Positions 1 through 5,989 are shown, counted from the first letter of the stretch. The stretch: DNA of 7,171 nucleotides from Chitinophaga pinensis (GCA_945861175.1 CAMATR010000082.1:1-7171); one strand, 5' to 3'. Made by a program: numbers and translations. Notes: a model not told the origin generated them from the letters alone.

Positions 1-1
1 T

Positions 2-676
2 GACAAACAATTACTTCCAGCACTTGGGAAAATCTTGATTGAATTTGTACCTAATCTAAAAGAAAGAATCACATTTACAGATGCTCGGATTGGGCAAGTG
101 GATGCGGTAATTGCAACAGGAAGTGATAATTCTTCACATTATTTCGAACAGTATTTCGGCAAATACCCTCATGTTTTTAGAAGGAATCGAACATCTGTCG
201 CCGTCTTAAATGGATCAGAGACAAAGGAAGATATTTATCAATTGGGGCATGATATTTTTGACTTTTTTGGTTTAGGTTGCCGCAATGTTGCTCATGTTTT
301 AATCCCTGAGAGTTTCGAATTAAATCGATTTTTTGAAGGTATAGTTGACCATTCGAGTGTTATTCATCATAATAAATACGCAAATAATTACGACTATAAC
401 AAAGCTATTTATTTGTTAAACAAACAAGAGCTGCTCGACAATAATTTCGTTCTATTAAGAGATTCTTTAGAATTGTTTAGCCCTTTGGGAATGGTTCATT
501 ATCATTATTATAAAACAAGTCAAGATGTGAAAAATTACCTAAACATGTTTAATAAAGATATTCAAGCAATTATTGGGCATGGATTTATACCATTCGGACA
601 ATCTCAAAAACCTTCCTTAATTGACTATGCCGACGGTGTTGATACGATGCAATTTTTGAATTCACTTGAAAGTTAA
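2..676 (+). CDS. LuxC-like acyl-CoA reductase, C-terminal part (5' end outside window)
   Basis: The frame is open from the window edge and ends at TAA 674-676, giving 224 visible residues. The true start lies upstream; the TTG at 35 is only an internal codon. The protein resembles the acyl-CoA reductase (LuxC) family, which reduces acyl-CoA or acyl groups to aldehydes with NADPH. Visible support is the segment VDAVIATGSDNSSHYFEQYF, typical of the nucleotide-binding aldehyde-dehydrogenase-like fold, followed by RRNRTSVAVL and then FFGLGCRNVAHV. In that last motif the cysteine at nt 278-280 matches the catalytic nucleophile of the family. The C-terminal part is rich in Tyr, His and Asn and ends normally. 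Family members in Bacteroidota are usually about 330-360 residues, so roughly one third is missing. These proteins are widespread in non-luminous Bacteroidota and their physiological substrate is uncertain. No functional link to the downstream exb/tonB genes is evident, because a 663-nt gap separates them. Confidence 0.82.
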   Translation, partial: DKQLLPALGKILIEFVPNLKERITFTDARIGQVDAVIATGSDNSSHYFEQYFGKYPHVFRRNRTSVAVLNGSETKEDIYQLGHDIFDFFGLGCRNVAHVLIPESFELNRFFEGIVDHSSVIHHNKYANNYDYNKAIYLLNKQELLDNNFVLLRDSLELFSPLGMVHYHYYKTSQDVKNYLNMFNKDIQAIIGHGFIPFGQSQKPSLIDYADGVDTMQFLNSLES

Positions 677-922
677 ATTCTTTTAAACAGGCAATGATCT
701 GTAAAGGGTTAGCGACATACTTTCTTTCACTTGAAGAATTCCAATGATACAAACACTCCTTTCCTTTTTTTATGTTTTACTTTTTACTAATTGCACTATC
801 AGGAGTTAGACATGGATTTTAAAAATAATTTTTTTAAGGGGTAATGAACCTTAAACTTCTGAAGATGTACATATGCATAATTGGAAGTTTTCAAAAATGG
901 TACGCACTAAAATCCCCATATT

Positions 923-1168
923 ATGAATATTTTTTTTTTCATTAGCGCAATTTATGGTGTTATTTCACTACTCACTTATTTTGTAATCAAAACTTTGCGA
1001 AGAACAATATTACTAATTCCGTTAATTAAAACACCTAGGAATGATTATGAGGATTCTCAAGTATTATTAGTTCTTGAAATACATAGTTATCCACTGAAAA
1101 CCAAATCAATAAGATATTTCAAAAATATCTTTAACCTAAGTGTTTTTCTTTCTTTTTTAGATTCATAA
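923..1168 (+). CDS. Doubtful small hypothetical protein (81 aa)
   Basis: This ORF encodes a very hydrophobic N-terminus (residues about 3-22, rich in Phe, Ile and Leu), then KTLRRT, then a mixed region without recognisable motifs. It could be a one-helix membrane peptide. Against it: there is no A- or G-rich leader in front of the ATG, the composition (Ile, Phe, Leu, Lys, Ser, Tyr) is what random AT-rich DNA gives, and I recognise no family. It sits alone, 246 nt after the previous gene and 171 nt before exbB. I list it only because the frame has ordinary start and stop codons and lies in an otherwise empty gap. No function is proposed. Confidence 0.2.
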   Translation: MNIFFFISAIYGVISLLTYFVIKTLRRTILLIPLIKTPRNDYEDSQVLLVLEIHSYPLKTKSIRYFKNIFNLSVFLSFLDS

Positions 1169-1291
1169 CTTTAATTGGAATAAAAATGAATTTCCATCGT
1201 TTTGTAATCGCTAATACCTTTTTTTGATTAAAAGTATGTCATGTTAATAAAAACCTAACATTTGTAGTTTTATGATTTAAAAGTTTTTTGT

Positions 1292-1299
1292 TAAGTTTG
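1292..1299 (+). promoter_or_regulatory. Candidate Bacteroidota -7 box for the exbB-exbD-exbD-tonB operon
   Basis: The octamer TAAGTTTG matches the Bacteroidota housekeeping sigma -7 consensus TAnnTTTG exactly. It would start transcription near 1304-1306 and give a leader of about 35 nt that is A-rich (AAAAAGAAAAAAA shortly before the ATG at 1340), as is usual in this phylum. The -33 element is poor: no TTG lies at the expected distance (about 1268-1273), and the nearest TTTG at 1261-1264 is about 27 nt away. The site is therefore plausible but not proven. Confidence 0.45.
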
Positions 1300-1339
1300 G
1301 CCAATAATTGTTAACCTAAAAAGAAAAAAATCTAACATT

Positions 1340-2143
1340 ATGAGCAATAAAAAAACATCAGGTGGTTTTTCATCTCTTATGGCTGTTTTAGCCATTGTGG
1401 TCGCCCTTATCGCAGGTGTGATTATTTACAAATTCATTTTTGGTGCGCCAGCAAACTTTGTGGACAATGATCCAAACGGAGAACCATTAGAAGGAAACTT
1501 AATGGCTACTATTTACAAAGGAGGATTTATTGTTCCTATCCTAGTGGCTGTAAATATTATCATCCTAATTTTTTCAGTTGAACGTTTTGTTACTCTTGCA
1601 ATGGCCGCAGGCAAAGGTAAAGTGAATGTTTTTGTCGGTAAAATCAAAGGTCTTCTTGAAGCAAAACAGATTACTGAGGCAATCGAAGAATGTGATTCAC
1701 AAAGAGGTTCTCTAGCAAATGTTGTTCGCGCTGGATTGGAAAAATACGATGTGATTAAGGATGACTCATCGATGGATAAAGAACAAAAAATTGAATCTTT
1801 GAAAAAGGAATTGGAAGAAGCTACTTCATTGGAGTTGCCGATGCTTTCCAAAAACCTAGTGATTCTCTCAACTTGTGCTTCCGTTGCTACATTAATTGGT
1901 TTGATTGGTACTGTAATGGGTATGATTCGTTCCTTCTCAGCCATGAGCCATGGTGCTCCTGATACATCTGCACTAGCAACAGGTATTTCTGAAGCTTTGA
2001 TCAATACATTTTTGGGAATTGCTGGTTCTACGATAGCTATTATCATGTATAACTTTTTCTCAACAAAGATTGATGGAATGACTTATAGTATTGATGAAGC
2101 TTCATTTACTATTGTACAAGATTTTTCTTCATCTAATAAATAG
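1340..2143 (+). CDS. exbB: ExbB/TolQ/MotA-family proton channel
   Basis: This 267-residue inner-membrane protein belongs to the MotA/TolQ/ExbB family. Together with ExbD it forms the proton-driven motor that powers TonB. Hydrophobic segments are at about 13-34 (an extra N-terminal helix common in Bacteroidota members), 62-80 (ending in the family motif SVERF, 79-83), 173-196 and 219-240. Between helices 2 and 3 lies a charged cytoplasmic domain (about 86-170). The signature LIGLIGTVMGMIRSF (185-199) and GISEALINTFLG (215-226) are the conserved family core. By alignment to E. coli ExbB, Thr191 and Thr223 correspond to the pore threonines (T148 and T181 there). The ATG at 1340 follows an A-rich leader. 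It is the first gene of the operon, 33 nt before the first exbD. A role with TolR-like partners cannot be excluded, but the adjacent tonB favours ExbB. Confidence 0.93.
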   Translation: MSNKKTSGGFSSLMAVLAIVVALIAGVIIYKFIFGAPANFVDNDPNGEPLEGNLMATIYKGGFIVPILVAVNIIILIFSVERFVTLAMAAGKGKVNVFVGKIKGLLEAKQITEAIEECDSQRGSLANVVRAGLEKYDVIKDDSSMDKEQKIESLKKELEEATSLELPMLSKNLVILSTCASVATLIGLIGTVMGMIRSFSAMSHGAPDTSALATGISEALINTFLGIAGSTIAIIMYNFFSTKIDGMTYSIDEASFTIVQDFSSSNK

Positions 2144-2176
2144 AAGAAGTTTTATACACACTAAACTTTAGTAGAG

Positions 2177-2839
2177 ATGCCAAAGATAAAAATGCCCAAA
2201 AGCTCTCCGTCCATAGACATGACGCCTATGGTGGACTTGGCCTTCCTGCTCGTAACCTTCTTTATGCTTGCAGCCTCTTTCCGCTCAAGCGAGCCAGTAG
2301 AAGTGGATGTTCCATCAAGTATCAGTGACAAAATCATTCCTGAGAATGTTTTGCTCGTAACAATTGACAAAGGAGGTCGCGTTTTCTTTAATCTCTCTGA
2401 CCCAGAGGCAAGAAGAGAATTGCTTTTAAATATGGCTGTTAAATATAAAGTTGGTTTTTCTGAGGAACAAGTCAACAAGTTTACCTATATGTCTAGTTTT
2501 GGATGCACGATGCAGGAATTACCTGGATATGTAAATATGACAGGAGATGAAAGGAAAAGCCTGAACACTGCCGGTATACCATATGATTCTACAAATAACC
2601 AACTTAAAGATTGGATTTATTACGGCAATATTGCAGCTTTGAATTCTGGTAAAACTGCATTTGAAGAGGCGAAATCGAAAGGTAATGTGCCTGACCCCAA
2701 TGATTTCAAACCGAAGTTTACGTTGAAAGTGGATAATAAAGCAGTTTATGTTCATGCGCAAAATGTGATAAATGTGTTCAGAGATTTGGAATTGAATAAC
2801 TTGAATTTTATTACTTCGATGGAGATGGCTCCATTGTAA
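2177..2839 (+). CDS. exbD: ExbD-family biopolymer transporter, long form with periplasmic insertion
   Basis: ExbD proteins are single-helix inner-membrane subunits whose conserved aspartate carries protons through the ExbB pore. Here a short cytoplasmic tail (1-12) precedes the signature IDMTPMVDLAFLLVTFFML (13-31), with Asp20 at the position of the essential Asp25 of E. coli ExbD. The periplasmic part begins VLLVTIDKGGRVFF (58-71). It is then interrupted by a long extra stretch (about 75-175) containing GIPYDSTNNQLKDWI (133-147). The ExbD fold resumes with PKFTLKVDNKAVYV (179-192) and ends FITSMEMAPL. E. coli ExbD is about 140 residues, so the extra 80 or so residues explain the length of 220. 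This long type is known in Bacteroidota; the role of the insertion is not known to me. The gene lies 11 nt upstream of the second exbD. Nucleotides 2201-2300 have 54% G+C by hand count, well above the surroundings. Confidence 0.92.
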   Translation: MPKIKMPKSSPSIDMTPMVDLAFLLVTFFMLAASFRSSEPVEVDVPSSISDKIIPENVLLVTIDKGGRVFFNLSDPEARRELLLNMAVKYKVGFSEEQVNKFTYMSSFGCTMQELPGYVNMTGDERKSLNTAGIPYDSTNNQLKDWIYYGNIAALNSGKTAFEEAKSKGNVPDPNDFKPKFTLKVDNKAVYVHAQNVINVFRDLELNNLNFITSMEMAPL

Positions 2840-2850
2840 AAAGATAAATT

Positions 2851-3486
2851 ATGGCAGAAATTGCAGAAGGAGGTGGCGGTGGCCACGATAAAGGAAAGAA
2901 GAGAGCCAAGAAAAGCTCCACTCGTGTGGACATGACACCCATGGTAGATTTGGCTTTCTTGTTGCTTACTTTCTTCGTTCTTACATCAACATTTAGCAAG
3001 CCAAAGGTAATGTCGCTTGTTTATCCTGCTAAACCAGATCCAGCTCAAGAAATAGAGCCTCAGAAAATCAATAATGCGATTACATTTTTATTGAGTGAGG
3101 ATAAAATATTTTATTACTCTGGACAGTATTATCCTGTAAATGCTCCAGGTCCGAAGGGTGCCACAGTGCTTGAAGAAACTGATTTTAGCGCAAAAGGAAT
3201 TAGAAAACTGTTAGCTGATAGAAATTCTTTTGTATTACAAGGAAAAGAAGGATTAGACAAAAAGCTAAAAGGTAAACAAATTCAAGACAGTAGTTATTTA
3301 AGAATGCTGATAGATTTTAAAAAGGATCCTGAATCACTTAAGGTTTTGATCAAAACGGATGATAAAGCAACATGTAAAAACTTTATCGATTTAATTGATG
3401 AGTTGAAAATTGCCGAAATAGGTGTAATTGCACCTGTAGATATTTTGGCAAGCGAGTTAGATTTGATTAATCAAAAAATAAAGTAA
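2851..3486 (+). CDS. exbD: Second ExbD-family biopolymer transporter with Gly-rich N-terminus
   Basis: This 211-residue paralogue of the preceding gene has a cytoplasmic tail with a five-glycine run and basic residues (EGGGGGHDKGKKRAKK, 6-21). The family signature VDMTPMVDLAFLLLTFFVL follows at 26-44, with the proton-carrying Asp at 33. The membrane helix is about 32-49. The periplasmic domain differs strongly from the first ExbD: it starts VMSLVYPAKPDP (53-64), has NNAITFLLSEDKIFYYSGQ (74-92), an extra Lys-rich stretch (about 95-150), then LKVLIKTDDKATCKNFIDLI (163-182) and IAEIGVIAPVD (188-198), which match the end of the ExbD fold. Two non-identical ExbDs fit a motor whose ExbD dimer might be a heterodimer, although each could instead pair with a different ExbB. 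The stop codon is 1 nt before the tonB start, so translational coupling is likely. Confidence 0.92.
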   Translation: MAEIAEGGGGGHDKGKKRAKKSSTRVDMTPMVDLAFLLLTFFVLTSTFSKPKVMSLVYPAKPDPAQEIEPQKINNAITFLLSEDKIFYYSGQYYPVNAPGPKGATVLEETDFSAKGIRKLLADRNSFVLQGKEGLDKKLKGKQIQDSSYLRMLIDFKKDPESLKVLIKTDDKATCKNFIDLIDELKIAEIGVIAPVDILASELDLINQKIK

Positions 3487-3487
3487 T

Positions 3488-4342
3488 ATGGAAGTAATAC
3501 TTGCAATTATAGCCCTTGTTGCCCTCGTTACCTTGTATGATTATTTTTCAGCAAGAACCTGGCAGCAGGTTACTTCCGACACACGAAACGAAATGGTATT
3601 CGAGGGTCGTAACCGAGCTTATGGTGCGTATGTGTTGCGCACAGAATACGATAAGAGATTAATGCTTATTATCTTCTCTTTATTGGCAGTGATAGGAATT
3701 AGTTATGGTGCCTATATTGTGATCAAGAATTTACCTGAGGAGAAATTAGCTCCACCTCCTGTCGATACATCACAGTTTACAGTGAATGCTCCTCCTGTTG
3801 AAGAGGATGTTCCACCGCCACCCCCTGAAGAACCGCCGCCACCAATGGAAAAAACAGTTGCTTTTACTCCACCTGTAGTTGTGGATATCCCTGTTGAGGA
3901 TCAAATTCCAATACAAGAAGATATGGATGATGCAAAGGCAGACACAAAAACCAATGATACAGACAATGTAAGTTGGGAGGCGCCTGTGAGTGGTCCATTA
4001 GAAACAGAGGAAAAGGAACCCGAAATCTATACCTACGTAGATGAAGATCCTGAGTTCCCGGGTGGTTATGCTGCAATGATGGCCTTTATTCAAAAAAACT
4101 TTAATTATCCACAAGTGGCAATAGAAAATAATATTCAGGGTAAGTGCTATATTAAGTTTGTTGTTAAAGGTGATGGAAGCGTGAATAGTGTGCAGATTGA
4201 ACGAGGAATTGCTGGATGTCCAGAATGCGATAAAGAAGCTCTTCGTGTTGTCAAAATGATGCCTGGTTGGAGAGCTGGAAAAGTAAATGGTAAAAGTGTT
4301 TCTACTTTATATCGTCTCCCGATTAATTTCGCTTTGGAGTAA
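3488..4342 (+). CDS. tonB: TonB energy transducer with two membrane segments
   Basis: TonB spans the periplasm and passes ExbB/ExbD energy to TonB-dependent outer-membrane receptors. The 284 residues read in order: a hydrophobic segment (2-17); a polar stretch with the Bacteroidota motif FEGRNRAYGAYVLR (38-51); a second hydrophobic helix (58-79); a Pro/Glu-rich spacer with PPPPPEEPPPP (109-119); an acidic linker (about 133-180); and a TonB C-terminal domain (183-284). That domain contains EFPGG, YPQVAIENNIQGKCYIKFVV, IERGIAGCPECDKEALRVV and the closing LPINF. Most TonBs have a single membrane helix, so the extra N-terminal one implies a cytoplasmic or periplasmic loop carrying the YGAY motif. 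Cys244 and Cys247 form a CPEC motif. The gene starts 1 nt after exbD2 and is the last gene before a strong terminator. Confidence 0.93.
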   Translation: MEVILAIIALVALVTLYDYFSARTWQQVTSDTRNEMVFEGRNRAYGAYVLRTEYDKRLMLIIFSLLAVIGISYGAYIVIKNLPEEKLAPPPVDTSQFTVNAPPVEEDVPPPPPEEPPPPMEKTVAFTPPVVVDIPVEDQIPIQEDMDDAKADTKTNDTDNVSWEAPVSGPLETEEKEPEIYTYVDEDPEFPGGYAAMMAFIQKNFNYPQVAIENNIQGKCYIKFVVKGDGSVNSVQIERGIAGCPECDKEALRVVKMMPGWRAGKVNGKSVSTLYRLPINFALE

Positions 4343-4358
4343 AAGAATATTTTTAATG

Positions 4359-4399
4359 AATCCCCGTTTGATGTTGTATCTTTCGGGGATTTTTTTTTT
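4359..4399 (+). terminator. Intrinsic terminator after tonB
   Basis: A perfect 8-bp stem (AATCCCCG at 4359-4366 with CGGGGATT at 4384-4391) encloses a 17-nt loop. It runs straight into ten consecutive T residues (4390-4399). It lies 16 nt after the tonB stop codon and marks the end of the exb/tonB transcription unit. The loop is longer than usual, but the five consecutive G-C pairs and the T-tract are strong. Read-through or a promoter within the loop would be needed to express the next genes. Confidence 0.85.
4377..4384 (+). promoter_or_regulatory. Possible -7 box inside the terminator loop
   Basis: The octamer TATCTTTC differs from the Bacteroidota -7 consensus TAnnTTTG only at the last base. 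It lies in the loop and first base of the right arm of the tonB terminator. Transcription would start around 4388-4391, giving a leader of about 20 nt before the ATG at 4409. The resulting mRNA would lack the left arm and so avoid the terminator hairpin. No convincing -33 TTG is present at about 4353-4358 (TTAATG). This is a weak call resting on one box and on the need for a promoter here. Confidence 0.3.
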
Positions 4400-4408
4400 C
4401 ATAGCTGT

Positions 4409-4603
4409 ATGTGGTATAAAAATTTCACATTGATAACAACTAGCTTCATCATTATTATGTGTTTGGTGATGGTATACTTTATGTTGTTCACGGACCTAAT
4501 GATTGAAAATATGAGTGGTGTAAAAAGAAATACTTTCACCTTTGTACTATTGATTTATGCCGCAATTAGATCTTATAGATTGTATAAATTACTTAGAAAA
4601 TAA
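4409..4603 (+). CDS. Small two-helix membrane protein of unknown function
   Basis: The product has 64 residues: a first hydrophobic segment at about 8-28, a short loop (TDLMIENMSGVKRNT, 28-42), a second hydrophobic segment at about 43-53 and a basic tail ending RSYRLYKLLRK. In layout it resembles short membrane proteins often found between tonB and a pstS-like gene in Bacteroidota, with a second helix followed by an Ile-Arg-Tyr-Arg type tail. That resemblance is from memory and was not searched. The ATG is only 9 nt after the terminator T-tract, so an internal ATG at 4457 is a possible alternative, though it would remove most of helix 1. It lies 15 nt upstream of the pstS-like gene, suggesting co-transcription. 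No function is proposed. Confidence 0.65.
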   Translation: MWYKNFTLITTSFIIIMCLVMVYFMLFTDLMIENMSGVKRNTFTFVLLIYAAIRSYRLYKLLRK

Positions 4604-4618
4604 TTAACGAATTTATAG

Positions 4619-5542
4619 ATGAATAAAACGATTAAATTTATAACATCTATCAGTGTTATAGTTTACTTATCTTCCTGTGTAAACGATGGAAGACCAATTG
4701 GCTATGAAAGCGACACGCACGGAAGGGGACAGGCTAAAATCATGGTGGATGAATCTTTTAAACCTCTTTTTGATACAAGTATTTATACTTTTGAAAGTCA
4801 ATATCCGCATGCTGATGTAGTACCCTATTATAGAGCAGAAGGGGATATCATAAATGAGTTTTTTGCCAATAAAGTAAAAACAATCTGTATTTCCCGAGAT
4901 TTTACAGAACAAGAAAAAGCTGAATTGCTAAAAAAGAATGTTGAAGTTCGAAGTGATCGTATTGCTTTTGATGCTGTAACGTTAATTGTTAATCCTGAAA
5001 ATCCAGATTCGACAATGACCGTAGATCGTTTGAAACGAATCATCATGGGTAAGGATACGATTTGGCCTGGTTTAAAAACGAAAATCAATGTTGTTTATGA
5101 CCAAGCTAACTCCGCAAATTTTAACTATTTAAGTGCTTTGGTTGGAGAGAAAAATCTTCCAATAAACATCTTTGCCGTCAAATCAAATCTGGAGGTGATT
5201 AATTACGTAAAAAACAACAAAAGTGCTTTAGGTATAATAGGACTGAATTGGATAAGTGATCAGGATGACTTTGATGTCCTCGATTTTGTAAAAGGTTTGA
5301 AAGTTTTGAGTGTTGCTGAGTCTTCAACAACACCTTTCTTTAAACCATATGCAGGAATGATATACACAAAAGAATATCCACTTAGAAGAGAGATTTGGAT
5401 GATTAACAAGGCCAAAAAATCTGGAATAAATACTGGTTTTGTTTTATTTATGATGGGAGAGAAGGGGCAGCTAATTATTCAGAAATCCGCATTGGTTCCG
5501 GCTAATGCACCGATAAGATTGATTCAAATTTCGACAGAATAG
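4619..5542 (+). CDS. PstS-like substrate-binding lipoprotein (PBP-like fold)
   Basis: This 307-residue protein resembles phosphate-binding PstS proteins (periplasmic binding protein type 2 fold). It has a lipoprotein signal: a hydrophobic segment to residue 17 and the lipobox LSSC with Cys20 as the lipidated residue. The best family match is TICISRDFTEQEK (88-100) followed by RIAFDAVTLIVNPENP (114-129) and LKRIIMGKDTIWPGL (138-152), which correspond to the SR, the iAxDa-vvNp and the I--G---W segments of PstS. However, the N-terminal Gly/Ser loop and the GSG and GSGT phosphate-ligand motifs are replaced (VDESFKPLF at 43-51, YRAEGDIINEFF at 71-82, YDQANSANFNYL at 160-171), so phosphate binding is doubtful. 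No pstC, pstA or pstB is nearby. It follows the small membrane protein by 15 nt and precedes the solo TonB domain by 14 nt. A structural or partner role next to TonB is inference. Confidence 0.82.
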   Translation: MNKTIKFITSISVIVYLSSCVNDGRPIGYESDTHGRGQAKIMVDESFKPLFDTSIYTFESQYPHADVVPYYRAEGDIINEFFANKVKTICISRDFTEQEKAELLKKNVEVRSDRIAFDAVTLIVNPENPDSTMTVDRLKRIIMGKDTIWPGLKTKINVVYDQANSANFNYLSALVGEKNLPINIFAVKSNLEVINYVKNNKSALGIIGLNWISDQDDFDVLDFVKGLKVLSVAESSTTPFFKPYAGMIYTKEYPLRREIWMINKAKKSGINTGFVLFMMGEKGQLIIQKSALVPANAPIRLIQISTE

Positions 5543-5556
5543 TAATCTTGTAAACT

Positions 5557-5958
5557 ATGAGAATAATTTTAACAATTCTTTTGTTCTGTTTCACAACCTT
5601 AGATTTTTTCAGTCAATCTGAAAGTCATACAGATGAACAAATCTATCTAAGAGTGGATGAACCAGCTGAGTTTCCGGGTGGTTCAAATGAAATGTTTTTA
5701 TTTTTAGCCAAAAACATGCAATATCCTGCGGTCGCAATTGAAAATGGAATTGAGGGAAGGGTATATGTTAAGTTTGTTGTCAATAAGTCCGGAACTGTCT
5801 CAGATGTTGCAATCGAACGAGGTATACCTAATTGTCCTGAATGTGCGGAAGAATCGTTACGTATAGTTCGCGCCATGCCCGCATGGAAACCTGCTAAGAT
5901 TTCGGGACAACCAGTGAATTATCTATTGTATTTACCAATTAAATTTCAACTCAAATAA
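5557..5958 (+). CDS. Secreted stand-alone TonB C-terminal domain protein
   Basis: This protein of 133 residues consists of a signal peptide (hydrophobic 3-19, ending FFSQ, likely cleaved near Ser19/Gln20), a short linker (20-31) and a complete TonB C-terminal domain (32-133). The domain aligns without a gap to residues 183-284 of the TonB encoded at 3488-4342, with 54 of 102 positions identical by hand count. Shared blocks include EFPGG, VAIEN, KFVV, IERGI, CPEC and LPI. It lacks the membrane helices, YGAY motif and proline-rich spacer of that TonB, so it should be a free periplasmic protein unable to contact ExbB/ExbD through a helix. Cys11 (LLFC) does not make a good lipobox. The family normally binds TonB boxes of outer-membrane receptors or periplasmic partners; here the role is unknown. 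It starts 14 nt after the pstS-like stop codon and is probably co-transcribed with it. Confidence 0.85.
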   Translation: MRIILTILLFCFTTLDFFSQSESHTDEQIYLRVDEPAEFPGGSNEMFLFLAKNMQYPAVAIENGIEGRVYVKFVVNKSGTVSDVAIERGIPNCPECAEESLRIVRAMPAWKPAKISGQPVNYLLYLPIKFQLK

Positions 5959-5989
5959 TAACAGGTTATTTTATTTTAAATAGTAATAG

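Larger units (their letters stand above)
677..1339. other. Long AT-rich intergenic region
   Basis: This is a 663-nt stretch between the acyl-CoA reductase gene and exbB, richer in A+T than the genes on either side. It contains T-rich runs, an imperfect inverted repeat (left arm 853-859, right arm 884-890, 7 bp plus weak inner pairs, 24-nt loop) and one doubtful 81-codon ORF at 923-1168. The last 50 nt hold a probable promoter and an A-rich leader for exbB. I found no tRNA, recognisable riboswitch or gene remnant by reading all frames, and no strong intrinsic terminator for the upstream gene. Confidence 0.7.

Noticed and set aside
35..676. TTG at 35 as the start of the first gene
   Set aside because: The frame is open further upstream to the window edge and the reductase family needs about 100 more N-terminal residues, so the gene is truncated by the window.
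853..890. Inverted repeat AAACTTC / GAAGTTT as a terminator for the acyl-CoA reductase gene
   Set aside because: The stem is only 7 mostly A-T pairs with a 24-nt loop and no T-tract follows; it also lies 177 nt past the stop codon.
1513..2046. 177-codon ORF on the minus strand opposite exbB
   Set aside because: It is a shadow of exbB: the plus strand encodes a clear ExbB with family motifs, and the minus translation has no recognisable domain.
2161..2999. Three minus-strand ORFs of 62-105 codons opposite the exbD genes
   Set aside because: They lie within or across the two well-supported exbD genes, have no leader or family features, and two share similar strings only because the exbD membrane signatures are repeated.
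4619..5542. Annotation as a true phosphate transporter component PstS with gene symbol pstS
   Set aside because: The phosphate-ligand loops are not conserved and no pstCAB genes are present, so only PstS-like is justified.
5955..5980. AATAACAGGTTATT hairpin followed by T-rich sequence as a terminator after the solo TonB domain gene
   Set aside because: The stem is five to six bp, almost all A-T with a 2-4 nt loop, and overlaps the stop codon; too weak to call although partial termination is possible.
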